Shown here piece by piece: positions 33,095 to 41,934 of a stretch of DNA of 64,000 nucleotides. The notes below the pieces were generated by a model. That model had not been told where the DNA came from. It made no database searches and saw nothing but the letters and a program-made list of their open reading frames with translations. The stretch is taken from contig NZ_LECT01000044.1 in assembly GCF_001027925.1 (NCBI RefSeq), forward strand, positions 372,001-436,000. Reading direction: 5' to 3'. The position numbers and the translations under genes are program-made. The DNA is from Rhodopirellula islandica. GTDB taxonomy: Bacteria > Planctomycetota > Planctomycetia > Pirellulales > Pirellulaceae. Each line of letters starts with the position of its first letter. Position 1 is the first letter of the stretch.

Positions 33095-34552
33095 TCACTT
33101 CAGGATACGTTCCGCAGTCCGTTTGGATGCTGCGATGACCGGGGCGATCCCAACGCCGCCTAGTGCATTTGTGTTCAGGTGCAAGCCTGGGAGGGATTCG
33201 ATTGCGGTTCGAATCTGCTGGGCTTTGTCCAAGTGGCCGACCTCGTACTGTGGCATCGCATTGTTCCAACGCACCACTTGCACCACCGCAGCGATGTCCT
33301 TGAGTGGCTGAGTTTGGTCCAGTCCGATCAGGTCACCCAGTTCGGCTCGAACGATCTCGGTGATCTCGTCGTCACTGTGTTCCAGGATTTCGGGTTGCAG
33401 CATGCCGCCGACAAACGCCCGCACAATCACGTAGTCATCGGGAGCGCGCTGGGGAAATTTGGTGCTCGCGAAACTGCCTGCCAGGACGCGGCGGTTCTCT
33501 TTGGGAGGGACCACAAACCCAAACGTGGTTGGGAAACGTTGGATGCAATCTCGCCGAACTGCCATGACCACAATCGCCGTGGAAGCAAATGGAATTGAGC
33601 GAAGCGTGGACGCGGCTTCATCGCTGAGTGGTTGCAGTAGGTTCGCCGCGATGTGCGCGGGCGTTGAAACAACCACTTGATCAAACTCTTGGGGTGATGG
33701 GCTGTTGTCGACGGATTCGATCTCCAATCGATAGCGACGATCCGCAAGCGGGACGATCGAGCGAACGGCCGTGTTCAAGCGAATGTTCTCACGCCCAGTG
33801 AAATCGGCGAGCGTGTCGATCCATTGCTTCATGCCATTGGGAAACGCTCGAAACTTCTCGTAGCGAGCGCCACTGCTGGCTTGCTCGGTGGAGTCCTCCC
33901 CGGTTCGGATCCGTCGCAACGTTGCCTTGGCAAGCGAACCGTCGTTGGTCTCCATGTCCCAGATCGGTTTCATCGTTGCCGCCATGCTGAGGCGATCGAC
34001 ATCGGCGGTGTAGATGCCAGCGACCAAGGGCGCGACGATGTTGTCGAGGCATTCTTCGCCGAGTCGACGACGGACAAACGATCCCACGCTCTCGTCGGTC
34101 ACGCTGTCATCGCGGCGAGGAATCAAACGTTCTCGCAGCAAGCGAAATTTGCCTGAGAGGCTCAGCAGCGATGTCGTCAGCATCGACCCAAGTTTGGTCG
34201 GACGCATCAACACAAAGCCTTCCGGGATCGGAATCAACTGATTGCCTCGAGCGATCATGGCACCGCGACCGAGCGGATTGGGACGCAGGAGCTGATCCGC
34301 AACGCCGAGTTGTTCGCAAAGATCAATCGCTGCCGGCGGTGCGGTCGCAAACATGTCCGCCCCATGATCGATCACAAAGGTGCGGCCCTGGTCGTCGGTC
34401 AGCGTCTCGGTGTGAATCACACCTCCGAGTCGCTCAGCGGCTTCAAAGAGTGTGATTTGGGGAAGAGGCTTGTTCTGCTTTTGAGCTAGCAAACGCAGGT
34501 GAGCGGCGGTGGACAATCCTGACAGTCCGCCACCGATGATCGCAATTTTCAT
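33095..34552 (-). CDS. hemG: Protoporphyrinogen oxidase (HemY/PPOX type)
   Basis: The product has 485 residues. The N-terminal FAD-binding fold is MKIAIIGGGLSGLSTA, followed by EAAERLGGVIHTE, the second nucleotide-contact segment of this family. Later PPOX signatures include the FPNGMKQWIDTL region and the C-terminal LPGLHLNTNALGGVGIAPVIAA, which closes the FAD site. It oxidises protoporphyrinogen IX to protoporphyrin IX, the penultimate step of heme synthesis, using oxygen. It starts 13 bases after the SHD1-like gene on the same strand, so the two may share a transcript. Confidence 0.93.
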   Translation of the reverse strand: MKIAIIGGGLSGLSTAAHLRLLAQKQNKPLPQITLFEAAERLGGVIHTETLTDDQGRTFVIDHGADMFATAPPAAIDLCEQLGVADQLLRPNPLGRGAMIARGNQLIPIPEGFVLMRPTKLGSMLTTSLLSLSGKFRLLRERLIPRRDDSVTDESVGSFVRRRLGEECLDNIVAPLVAGIYTADVDRLSMAATMKPIWDMETNDGSLAKATLRRIRTGEDSTEQASSGARYEKFRAFPNGMKQWIDTLADFTGRENIRLNTAVRSIVPLADRRYRLEIESVDNSPSPQEFDQVVVSTPAHIAANLLQPLSDEAASTLRSIPFASTAIVVMAVRRDCIQRFPTTFGFVVPPKENRRVLAGSFASTKFPQRAPDDYVIVRAFVGGMLQPEILEHSDDEITEIVRAELGDLIGLDQTQPLKDIAAVVQVVRWNNAMPQYEVGHLDKAQQIRTAIESLPGLHLNTNALGGVGIAPVIAASKRTAERILK

Positions 34553-34565
34553 CGATTCATTGGGC

Positions 34566-36020
34566 TCATTGATTCATCGGTTCCATGCCGTAGCTCGGAC
34601 CGCTTTGGTCCATGCTTCCGTCTTCCATCATGGGTTCGCCGTAGCTGGGGTCCATGCCCATGTTCATGTCGTCGTACCCAGGTTCGCCGCTGCCGTAACC
34701 AGAGTTGCCGTAGCCTGACATCCCGTTCTGGTTTCGACCACCGCCCATGTTCGCCATGGCGCTGAACATGCTGATCATGGGCTGGACGGTTGCGATCATT
34801 TGTTCAGAAGCTTCGTGGAAGGCGGTGGCGTCGGCCGCGGATTCGAGCGGCTGCAAGAACGTCTCGAACATTTGAGTGGATTGCTGAATGGTGCTCGACG
34901 CCATCGGATTCATGCTGCCGGAGTTTTGAGCCAATTCGGCCATGCTGGTTCCTCCGTCAGCCATCGCTTCGAGCTTCTGCGTTTGTTCTTCCACCCACTT
35001 CGGGAAGTGATCCGCCAAGGCTTTGGGAATCCAGTAGCCCTCCACTCGAACCATTTCATGCGTTGGGCCGCGGTTGGGACGCCGTTGGCCGGGTTGTTGG
35101 CTGCCTGAACCGGCACGCTGGATTGTCGCGGTGTCCTCTTGGAAACTGGCGACTTCCCACTGAGGGTCCGAAGAGGCAAAGGCCTGAGTCAGTTGGCGGA
35201 AGTAAGGAGCCACTGATTCGCTTCGATCCCGGACCCAATTGGTGAATCCCTTTTGCCGGATGTTGTCAGGTGTCATCGCATCGTCTGCCAAGCCCGAACG
35301 AAGCGCATTGGCAATCGGCAGGATCAATTCGTCAAACGCTTCATTGAAGGCGCTGGGAGAATTGGGATCGCCCGAGGCCAATCGGGGATGCGATTGAATC
35401 CAATTTTGGCGAGTCACGATCAGGTCGACCAAACGGTACAGACGCTCGTTGCCTTGGTTCCATTCGTTGGCATCGATCTTTTGCATTGCCAGATCAACCA
35501 GTTGATCGAGCTCGCTGCGGAACGAGGGGGGCAGCGCGTCAACGACAACGGCCAAATGTCCTTCGCGAATTTGGGATTGGATCTGTTCGATCGCTTCGTC
35601 GATGGGCAGATTGGGAGCCAGCGGTTGGTACGCGGGCGGCGCTGGTGGCGTGGGCAGTGGATCCGGAGCGGCGGCGGATTCCGCGTCAGCGACTTGGCGA
35701 AGTTCTTCGCTCAGCGATTGGCGTTGTTCCTTCAATCGAGTCGCGATCTCTTCCGCCTGAATCCGACTTTCGGCGATCAGCGATTTCATCGGAACGCTGA
35801 CTCGTTGTCCGCTGGACATCAGCAGGATGACGTTGTCGTTCCACAGCCCCACCATCTGGGCTTGGATGGTGCGATTGCCTGTGAGGCTGGTCCAGTTTTC
35901 CGCAGGCAAACTCGACGGCGTCCCCAGCGTGATGCCAAAGGCGACCGAGAGGCCAATTGTGATTGATCGGATCGAGAGTCGATGCGGAAGTTGCCGAAAG
36001 AAGACTTGGCGATCAAACAT
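34566..36020 (-). CDS. Secreted SHD1-like protein of unknown function
   Basis: About 484 residues from the ATG at 36020, chosen because it begins a signal-like sequence (SITIGLSVAFGITLGTPSSLP). After it, residues such as RTIQAQMVGLWNDNVILLMS with SVPMKSL match the SHD1-like small beta domain common in planctomycete exported proteins. The middle is Pro/Ala-rich and helical; the tail is rich in Met, Gly, Asn and Tyr (GYGNSGYGSGEPGYDDMNM). No catalytic motif is seen. The frame is open to 36128, but the extra residues show no signal character. Function unknown. Confidence 0.75.
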   Translation of the reverse strand: MFDRQVFFRQLPHRLSIRSITIGLSVAFGITLGTPSSLPAENWTSLTGNRTIQAQMVGLWNDNVILLMSSGQRVSVPMKSLIAESRIQAEEIATRLKEQRQSLSEELRQVADAESAAAPDPLPTPPAPPAYQPLAPNLPIDEAIEQIQSQIREGHLAVVVDALPPSFRSELDQLVDLAMQKIDANEWNQGNERLYRLVDLIVTRQNWIQSHPRLASGDPNSPSAFNEAFDELILPIANALRSGLADDAMTPDNIRQKGFTNWVRDRSESVAPYFRQLTQAFASSDPQWEVASFQEDTATIQRAGSGSQQPGQRRPNRGPTHEMVRVEGYWIPKALADHFPKWVEEQTQKLEAMADGGTSMAELAQNSGSMNPMASSTIQQSTQMFETFLQPLESAADATAFHEASEQMIATVQPMISMFSAMANMGGGRNQNGMSGYGNSGYGSGEPGYDDMNMGMDPSYGEPMMEDGSMDQSGPSYGMEPMNQ

Positions 36021-36194
36021 GATCGGAGGTCCGAATGATAAGGTGAGGCGGTGAAGTCGCGAAGTCGAGACGGACGAACTCAGTCGTGGTGGTTGCGATG
36101 TGAACACTGCCACGCCGCCCGACCCCATCCACTATAGTAACTCAGGCGGGCGGGGTCGCCGACGTGAAAAAGGCATCTGGGAGTTGAAAACGAA

Positions 36195-37169
36195 ATGGAT
36201 GAACAGGGCTACCCGGACGAGGAAGAGAGGCAGCGGCTTCGCGAGCAGCATTACAACGCGACGATCGTCAAACGGATGGACCTGACCGAGGATCTGGCTC
36301 GGTATCGGATCCAGTGCGACGAGCCGGTGATGCCATTTGAACCCGGGCAGTATGTCGCCATCGGGCTGGGGAACTGGGAACCTCGACTGCGAGGCACTCA
36401 GGCCGAGGACGTCCCTGTTAAAAAGTCGCGGAAACTGGTGCGCCGAGCGTATTCGATTTCATGTCCGATGCTGCATGATGCCGACTCGCCAAAGGCGGGA
36501 GAACTGGCGCCGGTCGATCAGATCGACTACCTGGAGTTCTACATCACATTGGTCCGCCACGGAGCGACCTCTGCGAGCAAGCCGCCGGCACTCACGCCGC
36601 GACTATTTGGCAAGGGAGAAGGCGACCGAATTTGTGTCGAACGGAAAATCACGGGACGATATCTGTTGGGGGACATTCCCCTGAACGAGAACGTCTTGAT
36701 GCTCGGAACCGGCACGGGGGAGGCACCTCACAATGCGATGGCGACCACGTTGTTGTCACGCGGGCATCTCGGGAAAATCGTCATCGCAACCAGCGTCCGC
36801 TACTGCTCCGATATCGCCTACCAAAGCGAGCACGACGAGTTGATGCGTCGATTCCCGAACTATTGCTACCTGCCGCTGACGACTCGCGAACCCAAGAATT
36901 TAGAACCCGACCGACCGGACTACGTCGGAAAACAGTATCTGCAAACGATGTTCACCTCTGGCAAGTTGGCCGAGCTTGTCGGTGATCCGCTCGCTCCCAC
37001 CAACACGCACGTGTTCTTGTGTGGCAACCCAGACATGATCGGCTATGTGCCGCCCGGCGGTGAGATTCCCGATCAGCCCGGAATGCTGCCTTTGCTGAGA
37101 GCCGCCGGTTTTCATGATGCCACAGAAACACCTGGTCCCGGCACCATTCGATTCGAAAAGTATTGGTAA
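36195..37169 (+). CDS. fpr: Ferredoxin/flavodoxin-NADP reductase
   Basis: The product has 324 residues. The FAD site is RRAYSIS (83-89), the NADP site is GTGTGEAPHN (171-180), and the C-terminus is FEKYW, the usual ending of the bacterial Fpr family. It is longer than the E. coli enzyme (248) because of insertions, for example the segment around residues 95-125. It moves electrons between NADPH and ferredoxin or flavodoxin. It could feed the Rieske oxygenase at 28916, but this is speculation. It is divergent from the SHD1-like gene and upstream of glgC. Confidence 0.9.
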   Translation: MDEQGYPDEEERQRLREQHYNATIVKRMDLTEDLARYRIQCDEPVMPFEPGQYVAIGLGNWEPRLRGTQAEDVPVKKSRKLVRRAYSISCPMLHDADSPKAGELAPVDQIDYLEFYITLVRHGATSASKPPALTPRLFGKGEGDRICVERKITGRYLLGDIPLNENVLMLGTGTGEAPHNAMATTLLSRGHLGKIVIATSVRYCSDIAYQSEHDELMRRFPNYCYLPLTTREPKNLEPDRPDYVGKQYLQTMFTSGKLAELVGDPLAPTNTHVFLCGNPDMIGYVPPGGEIPDQPGMLPLLRAAGFHDATETPGPGTIRFEKYW

Positions 37170-37246
37170 GCTAGCTCGTTCCGAAGCAAACGTTCCCGTT
37201 TACCGACCATTCACACTAACTAGCACGTCATCCCACGAGAGTGATC

Positions 37247-38530
37247 ATGGAATTGAACAATACAATCGCGTTGATTCTTGGCGGTGGCCGCGGAACACGA
37301 TTGTTCCCGCTCACAAAGATCCGCGCCAAACCCGCGGTGCCGTTGGCCGCCAAGTACCGGTTGATTGACATTCCGATCAGCAACTGCATCAACAGCGGGC
37401 TGAATCGCGCGTATGTGTTGACTCAGTTCTTGTCAGAGAGTCTTCACCGTCACCTTCGTCAGACGTACACCTTCGACCACTTCAGCGGTGGCTTCGTCGA
37501 GTTGCTCGCCGCTCAACAGACGGTCAACTCCGGCACCGATTGGTACCAAGGCACCGCCGACGCAGTTCGCAAGAACCTGGTGCACCTGCGTGAAAGTTGG
37601 ATCAAACACGTGCTGATCCTGTCGGGCGATCAACTGTACCGAATGGACTTCCGTGACATGATGCGTACTCACATCGAGTCGGGAGCGGCCGCGACGATCG
37701 CTGGCATTCCGGTGACACGGAAAGACGCCTCGGCATTGGGAATCATGCAGGTGGACGACACCGGTCGCGTGACGGGATTTGTCGAAAAACCCCAAACAGA
37801 GGAAGAAATCGCCAAGGTCCGCATGGAACCGAGCTGGATTGATGCTCGCGGGATTGAGAGCCAAGGTCGGGATTTGCTGGCCAGCATGGGGCTGTACATC
37901 TTCGACAAAGACCTGATGGTCGACATGCTCGAAAACAGCCTGCACAGCGACTTCGGAAAGGAAGTCTTCCCGGAAGCGATCAACACCCACAAGGTTCAGT
38001 TGCACCTGTTTGACGGGTACTGGGAAGACATCGGAACGATTCGTTCGTTCTACGAAGCCAACCTCTCGTTGGCCGGCAAGAATCCCCCGTTTGACATTCG
38101 CAATCGTCATGCACCGATCTACAGCCGGCCACGATTCTTGCCGCCAACCATCATGGGCGACGCAAAGATCACTGGCAGTTTGATCGCGGATGGTTGTCTC
38201 ATTGGCGACAACGTCACGATCGAAAACAGCGTGATCGGTCTGCGAACCGTGATCGGTGACAACGTGACGATCAAAGACAGCGTTGTGATGGGAGCCGACT
38301 TCATCGAAATGCAAGATGCCGACTGCGGTGGCAAATTGCCTGTCGGTGTTGGTGCTGGCAGCGTGATTCAGGGTGCCATTCTCGACAAGAACTGTCGCGT
38401 CGGCGAGAACGTTCGGATCCTGAACGAAGCCAAAATCGATCACCAGGGAGAGGATGATGACCTGCAAATTCGCGAGGGAATCAGCATTGTGATCAAGGAC
38501 GGCCAGATTCCAAACGGGTTCAACTGCTAA
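37247..38530 (+). CDS. glgC: Glucose-1-phosphate adenylyltransferase
   Basis: The product has 427 residues from the ATG at 37247; a GTG two codons upstream is also in frame. The nucleotidyltransferase domain has [12 protein letters not shown] (12-23) and [16 protein letters not shown], where the conserved Lys and Arg contact ATP and regulators. The C-terminal third is a left-handed beta-helix of hexapeptide repeats ([20 protein letters not shown]). It makes ADP-glucose for glycogen and is usually the regulated step. Its stop codon lies inside the left end of the palindromic element at 38528. Confidence 0.95.
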   Translation: MELNNTIALILGGGRGTRLFPLTKIRAKPAVPLAAKYRLIDIPISNCINSGLNRAYVLTQFLSESLHRHLRQTYTFDHFSGGFVELLAAQQTVNSGTDWYQGTADAVRKNLVHLRESWIKHVLILSGDQLYRMDFRDMMRTHIESGAAATIAGIPVTRKDASALGIMQVDDTGRVTGFVEKPQTEEEIAKVRMEPSWIDARGIESQGRDLLASMGLYIFDKDLMVDMLENSLHSDFGKEVFPEAINTHKVQLHLFDGYWEDIGTIRSFYEANLSLAGKNPPFDIRNRHAPIYSRPRFLPPTIMGDAKITGSLIADGCLIGDNVTIENSVIGLRTVIGDNVTIKDSVVMGADFIEMQDADCGGKLPVGVGAGSVIQGAILDKNCRVGENVRILNEAKIDHQGEDDDLQIREGISIVIKDGQIPNGFNC

Positions 38531-38656
38531 GCACGTCGGCAGGAATGATCAGGCAAACCCATGTGAGCCGTTTGGGCGTTAGCCCCGGTTGTACGTGGGG
38601 ACAGTTGCGTTTGCCATAACAGTCCAAATGCCAACAGACTGCCGCCGACCTGCTTA
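38528..38656 (+). repeat. 129-bp palindromic intergenic element, copy 2
   Basis: The left end TAAGCACGTCGGCAGG mirrors the right end CTGCCGCCGACCTGCTTA with few mismatches. The inner unit ATGTGAGCCGTTTGGGCG (from 38561) matches copy 1 (1359) and, inverted, copy 3 (56226-56243). The terminal TAA is the stop codon of glgC, so the element starts exactly at the gene end. Confidence 0.75.
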
Positions 38657-39042
38657 GTCATTGCAGTGGTTGGTGGCTCGGCGGTTCGCCGCCGAGCTAG
38701 TTGGTGCCAGCTGAAGGCAATGGATCCAATGCTCAGCCCTCGCTACGCTCGACCCTCCCAGGGGGAGGGTGATGACAAGCGTCGGGCACCGCAAGACTTC
38801 AAAACGGCACGCCCGGCGAAGTTGGGAGGAGTCGGAAAGCGAGCGTTCAGCGCGCTTTCCGGTGGAGCGCCATATGCGCCGCTTCCCATGCCCGGCCCCT
38901 TCGGCCTCGCATACGCCTGAACGGCGTCGCTTGACCTTCCCAAAAACTTTGTTTCGGGAGAGCTTCTCAAATCCGGAACCCGTCAAGACGCAGCACCAGA
39001 AAACTGAACGACCTCGACTCAGGGAGGAAGCCCCGAGGCGGC
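38657..39042. repeat. Palindrome-rich intergenic segment
   Basis: No gene is credible here; small frames are present on both strands, but they cover palindromes. A 9-bp hairpin with a TTCG tetraloop, GCTCGGCGG and CCGCCGAGC, is at 38676-38697. A second stem, CCCTCCC facing GGGAGGG, is near 38753-38769. A GC-rich block with GGAAAGCGAGCG and CGCGCTTTCC (about 38834-38860) follows. They look like dispersed planctomycete repeat modules; other copies must be sought outside the window. Confidence 0.6.
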
Positions 39043-39585
39043 TTAAGAGCCGGCGGATTCTTTGGAGACGCCAAGTTGCCGCGTGACGGCTTCAATTGGG
39101 ATCGGGATCCCCCGCAAGCAGCCTTCCAGAACCAGGTCGGTGCCAACGACGCCTTGGAAACGGGCGACGATCATCCGGCCGCGACGGGCTTTTTCAAGCT
39201 TCACCATCACGATCAGGTTGTCACCGGGGGTCACGACCCCGCGAAAACGCACTTCATCCACGCCCCCGAAACCGACCATGGCTGCGCCGAGGAGGTCATG
39301 TTTTTGGGTGTAGTAGCTGGACAGTTGAGCGACGGCTTCCAGCATCACAACGCCGGGCATCAGCGGCATGCCAGGCATATGACCACGAACCCAGAACTCA
39401 TTCTCTGTGATCGCTTTGTAAGCCGCGCAGGCATGCTGATCGAGATCCTCGTAAAGGATTGCGGTCAGTTGTTCCATCTCGTGCCGCTGCGGGTTGAACT
39501 CACGAATCGCTTCAATGTCGGCGATCGGTTTGTCAACGTCCAGCAGGGCCGGATCAAGGATGTATTCGCTACGTGCCACGATCAA
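39043..39585 (-). CDS. fabZ: 3-hydroxyacyl-ACP dehydratase, FabZ family
   Basis: The product has 180 residues, slightly long for FabZ, with an N-terminal extension of about 40. The catalytic hot-dog site is His69 in GHMPGMPLMPG and Glu83 in MLEAVAQ. It dehydrates 3-hydroxyacyl-ACP in fatty acid synthesis. The start is TTG at 39585, which overlaps the stop of the 32-residue gene as TTGA, or a GTG at 39579. Being last in the rplM cluster, it couples lipid and ribosome genes, which is unusual but not unique. It acts separately from the dehydratase domain of the megasynthase. Confidence 0.92.
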   Translation of the reverse strand: MIVARSEYILDPALLDVDKPIADIEAIREFNPQRHEMEQLTAILYEDLDQHACAAYKAITENEFWVRGHMPGMPLMPGVVMLEAVAQLSSYYTQKHDLLGAAMVGFGGVDEVRFRGVVTPGDNLIVMVKLEKARRGRMIVARFQGVVGTDLVLEGCLRGIPIPIEAVTRQLGVSKESAGS

Positions 39586-39680
39586 GTCTTGATTTTTTTC
39601 CGCTTTGCCTTGCGTGCCTTCGCATTCGCAGGGCGTTTGCCGTGGTTGGCTTTCTTAGTTTTCCGGTGGGGCTTGGCCAC
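39582..39680 (-). CDS. Very small basic protein, 32 residues, candidate ribosomal
   Basis: A short frame reading GTG, then AKPHRKTKKANHGKRPANAK and further Lys/Arg-rich residues, ends KKIKT and stop. About half the residues are Lys or Arg. It lies between infA and fabZ in the rplM-rpsI-infA cluster, and its TGA overlaps the TTG start of fabZ by four bases, so it seems translated and coupled. The composition resembles tiny ribosomal proteins such as bS22/AURKAIP1-type or bTHX, but I cannot assign it to either. The start codon has no good ribosome site. It is too short for most gene finders. Confidence 0.75.
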   Translation of the reverse strand: MAKPHRKTKKANHGKRPANAKARKAKRKKIKT

Positions 39681-39766
39681 TGTATCGGTCGCTATTTTTA
39701 GAGGAGAGACGTGTGAAAATGGCAAGCAAATCGGCGATTGAAACCGTCAGCCAACGGGACCATAGA

Positions 39767-39988
39767 TCAGCGTTCGCGGTAAACGATGCGACCCTTGGTC
39801 AAATCGTATGGCGAAAGCTCCACGCGAACCTTGTCGCCTGGAACGATCCGGATGAAGTGCTTCCGCATTCGACCAGCAACGTGGGCCATGACCTCGTTGC
39901 CGGTTTCTAATTGCACACGAAAGCGAGTGTTGGCGAGGGCTTGTGTAACGGTGCCCTCGACTTCAAAAGCTTCTTCTTTCTTACCCAA
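39767..39988 (-). CDS. infA: Translation initiation factor IF-1
   Basis: The product is 73 residues, the usual size, and is a single OB-fold: [20 protein letters not shown], then [19 protein letters not shown] and [11 protein letters not shown]. It binds the ribosomal A site during initiation. The start is TTG; AAGAAGG lies a few bases upstream across the rpsI stop, which supports this start. The position after rplM and rpsI, rather than in the spc operon, is notable. Confidence 0.96.
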   Translation of the reverse strand: MGKKEEAFEVEGTVTQALANTRFRVQLETGNEVMAHVAGRMRKHFIRIVPGDKVRVELSPYDLTKGRIVYRER

Positions 39989-40000
39989 AATTGAACCTTC

Positions 40001-40414
40001 TTAGCGTTTGCTAAACTGAACGCCACGGCGAGCACCACGAAGGCCTGGTTTCTTACGTTCCTTCATGCGTGAATCACGCGTCAGGAAGCTGCCTTCACGC
40101 ATCGGGTCGTGCAATGCCTCGTCGTGGCTGCACAGAGCACGGGCCAGGCCCATGCGGACAGCGCCGGCTTGGCCGGTCATGCCGCCTCCCGAAACTCGAA
40201 TCAGCAAGTCGACCGTTTCGGTCAAGCCAGCGGCTTCGAGGGGTTCAGTGATCGCGTAGCGATGTTGGTCGTTGACGAAGTAATCTTCGATCGACTTACC
40301 ATTGATAGTGATTTTTCCGCTGCCTGGACGAACGCGTACTCGGGCAACACTGCTTTTTCGACGTCCTGTTCCCAGTGCGTCGCCGTTGATCTTGTCTTTT
40401 TTTACTGCAATCAT
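40001..40414 (-). CDS. rpsI: 30S ribosomal protein S9
   Basis: The product is 137 residues. It has the full S9 pattern: GTGRRKSSVARVRVRPGSGK near the N-terminus, GGGMTGQAGAVRMGLARAL in the middle, and the C-terminal tail KKPGLRGARRGVQFSKR, which reaches the P site. It follows rplM by 42 bases and precedes infA by 12, so all three are in one operon. Confidence 0.97.
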   Translation of the reverse strand: MIAVKKDKINGDALGTGRRKSSVARVRVRPGSGKITINGKSIEDYFVNDQHRYAITEPLEAAGLTETVDLLIRVSGGGMTGQAGAVRMGLARALCSHDEALHDPMREGSFLTRDSRMKERKKPGLRGARRGVQFSKR

Positions 40415-40456
40415 GGATCAGACCCGCGTGATGCGGTCGGTGAGGGCATGTGGGAA

Positions 40457-40912
40457 CTAGGCGCTGGCTTTTTTGCCGGTGCGAGCCAATTCGACGGGTT
40501 GCTGAGCGGTGTGGGGGTGCTCAGGGCCAGCGTAGATTTTCAATTTGCTCAGCATTTGGCGAGCAAGTTTGTTCTTGGGCAGCATCCGACGGACGGCGTG
40601 GTACAGCAAATCTTCAGGCTTGCGGTCGCGACGATCTTGGTAGCTTTCCAGACGCAAGCCTGGGTAGCCAGTGTACCAAGTGTAGTGGCGGTCACGCATC
40701 TTGTTGCCCGTCATGCCGATCTTTTCGGCGTTGGTGACGATCACGAAATCACCGCAATCGACGTGTGGGGTGTACTCAGGACGATGCTTTCCCATCAGCA
40801 CGACAGCGATATCGCTGGCGAGTCGACCGAGAACTTCGTCGCTGGCATCCACAACATGCCATTGCTTTTCGATTTGGCCGGGTTTGGCCATGTAGGTTCG
40901 TTGAACAGCCAC
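40457..40912 (-). CDS. rplM: 50S ribosomal protein L13
   Basis: The product is 151 residues. It has WHVVDASDEVLGRLAS, MGKHRPEYTPHVDCGDFVIV, the YTWYTGYPGL motif, and LPKNKLARQMLSKLKIY, all typical of L13. The GTG at 40912 keeps the N-terminal RTYMAKP segment conserved in the family, which favours it over the ATG seven codons later. It is first in the ribosomal cluster; the 127-base gap upstream holds its promoter. Confidence 0.96.
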   Translation of the reverse strand: MAVQRTYMAKPGQIEKQWHVVDASDEVLGRLASDIAVVLMGKHRPEYTPHVDCGDFVIVTNAEKIGMTGNKMRDRHYTWYTGYPGLRLESYQDRRDRKPEDLLYHAVRRMLPKNKLARQMLSKLKIYAGPEHPHTAQQPVELARTGKKASA

Positions 40913-41039
40913 TGCTCACAACTTCTGACAAAAGGACACCGAAAATTTGAATCGCAGAACCTACTCGACGGAACCCGAATTCGGCAAGGGCTATTTGGGA
41001 AACGTTTGTAGGGTTTTTGGGCGAAATGGGATAGCCGTG

Positions 41040-41780
41040 CTAGCCAACCTTGGTCTCAGGCGTCCCCGCCGCGGCGGGTTGAGCTTGAGTCTTGGCGGCG
41101 GCCGTCGCTTTTCGCTCGGGTTTTGCCGTCAGTTGAATTGGCGGGACGGAAGACGATCCACCATGGAAAGTGCGTTTGCCATCAATGGTGTGGTCGAGCA
41201 CAAACGCTCCGCCTGGCATCCCCTTTCGCGGCGAGACACGCAAGATTGACGCATGTCCGCATTGAGGGCATCGAATCCGAAGGCTATGTGTGTCCAACAT
41301 CTTTTGGATGGAACTGGCAAGTTCTCGGTTTTCGTTGAGCGACGAAAGCGATTGGCCGACCAGTCCCTGCAGTTTGGACTGGAGCGTTTGCCGAACGGTG
41401 CGTTGGATTCGGTTCAGTTCCCACTGCAGTGACTTCAGCATCTGACCGGGTTCGGCCAGTTCTTGGCACCGAAGCGATTCAGCGGTTGGTGAGATTTGGG
41501 GGCCTGGAGTGGATTCGGGGTTCTCGGGCGTTTGGCGATCGGTGGGTGCGGTGCGGTCAGGGGGGGCATCCAAAACGGGCGTCCAAACGGCGAGGTCGTT
41601 GGCTGGAATCGTGGACGCACTCGGAAGACAGCCAAATGGGTTGGGCGACTTTTCCGATGCGGCTCTGGACAAGAGGTTATACAAAATGTATAAGTTGTCC
41701 AGCGGGAATCGCTGCAATCGATTTTCTCTGTGTTTTCGGAGTTGTCCGACGAGTCGCGTTGGGGGGAAGGACCGGGTCAA
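41040..41780 (-). CDS. Unknown protein with a CxxC segment
   Basis: The frame allows up to 246 residues. The convincing part is the C-terminal 150: a helical region (LQWELNRIQRTVRQTLQSKL), a segment IRCPQCGHASILRV that looks like half of a zinc ribbon, then FVLDHTIDGKRTFHGG and an Ala/Lys-rich tail. The first 40 residues overlap a nested palindrome at 41665-41702, which looks regulatory, so the true start is probably downstream, for example a TTG near residue 70 or a later ATG. Function unknown. Confidence 0.6.
   Translation of the reverse strand: MTRSFPPTRLVGQLRKHRENRLQRFPLDNLYILYNLLSRAASEKSPNPFGCLPSASTIPANDLAVWTPVLDAPPDRTAPTDRQTPENPESTPGPQISPTAESLRCQELAEPGQMLKSLQWELNRIQRTVRQTLQSKLQGLVGQSLSSLNENRELASSIQKMLDTHSLRIRCPQCGHASILRVSPRKGMPGGAFVLDHTIDGKRTFHGGSSSVPPIQLTAKPERKATAAAKTQAQPAAAGTPETKVG
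41665..41702. promoter_or_regulatory. Nested 38-bp palindrome, operator-like
   Basis: Outer arms CTGGACAA (41665-41672) and TTGTCCAG (41695-41702) are perfect inverted repeats. Inside are TTATACA (41677-41683) and TGTATAA (41687-41693), a second perfect inverted repeat with a 3-base spacer. It lies upstream of the membrane module at 41935 and at, or before, the start of the reverse-strand gene ending at 41040. The A+T-rich core could bind a dimeric repressor or hold a promoter. Confidence 0.6.
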
Positions 41781-41934
41781 CCGGCGTTTTCCTTTTGAGC
41801 GGCGCAGTTAGCCAGCGAAGAATGCAAACTCCGCTTTTGAAGCGACTTCCAGTGGCGATCCAAGCGGATTTTTAAGTAGTGTCGGCCCACTGGACGTTTC
41901 CGCCCCCTTCTCGCCCGAGCAGTCAGACAGGCCT

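Noticed and set aside
32808-33269. Reverse frame upstream of the RRM gene
   Set aside because: It overlaps the 3' end of hemG in another phase and its translation is low in structure.
38654-39086. Several small frames after glgC
   Set aside because: They cover palindromic repeats and read on both strands alike.
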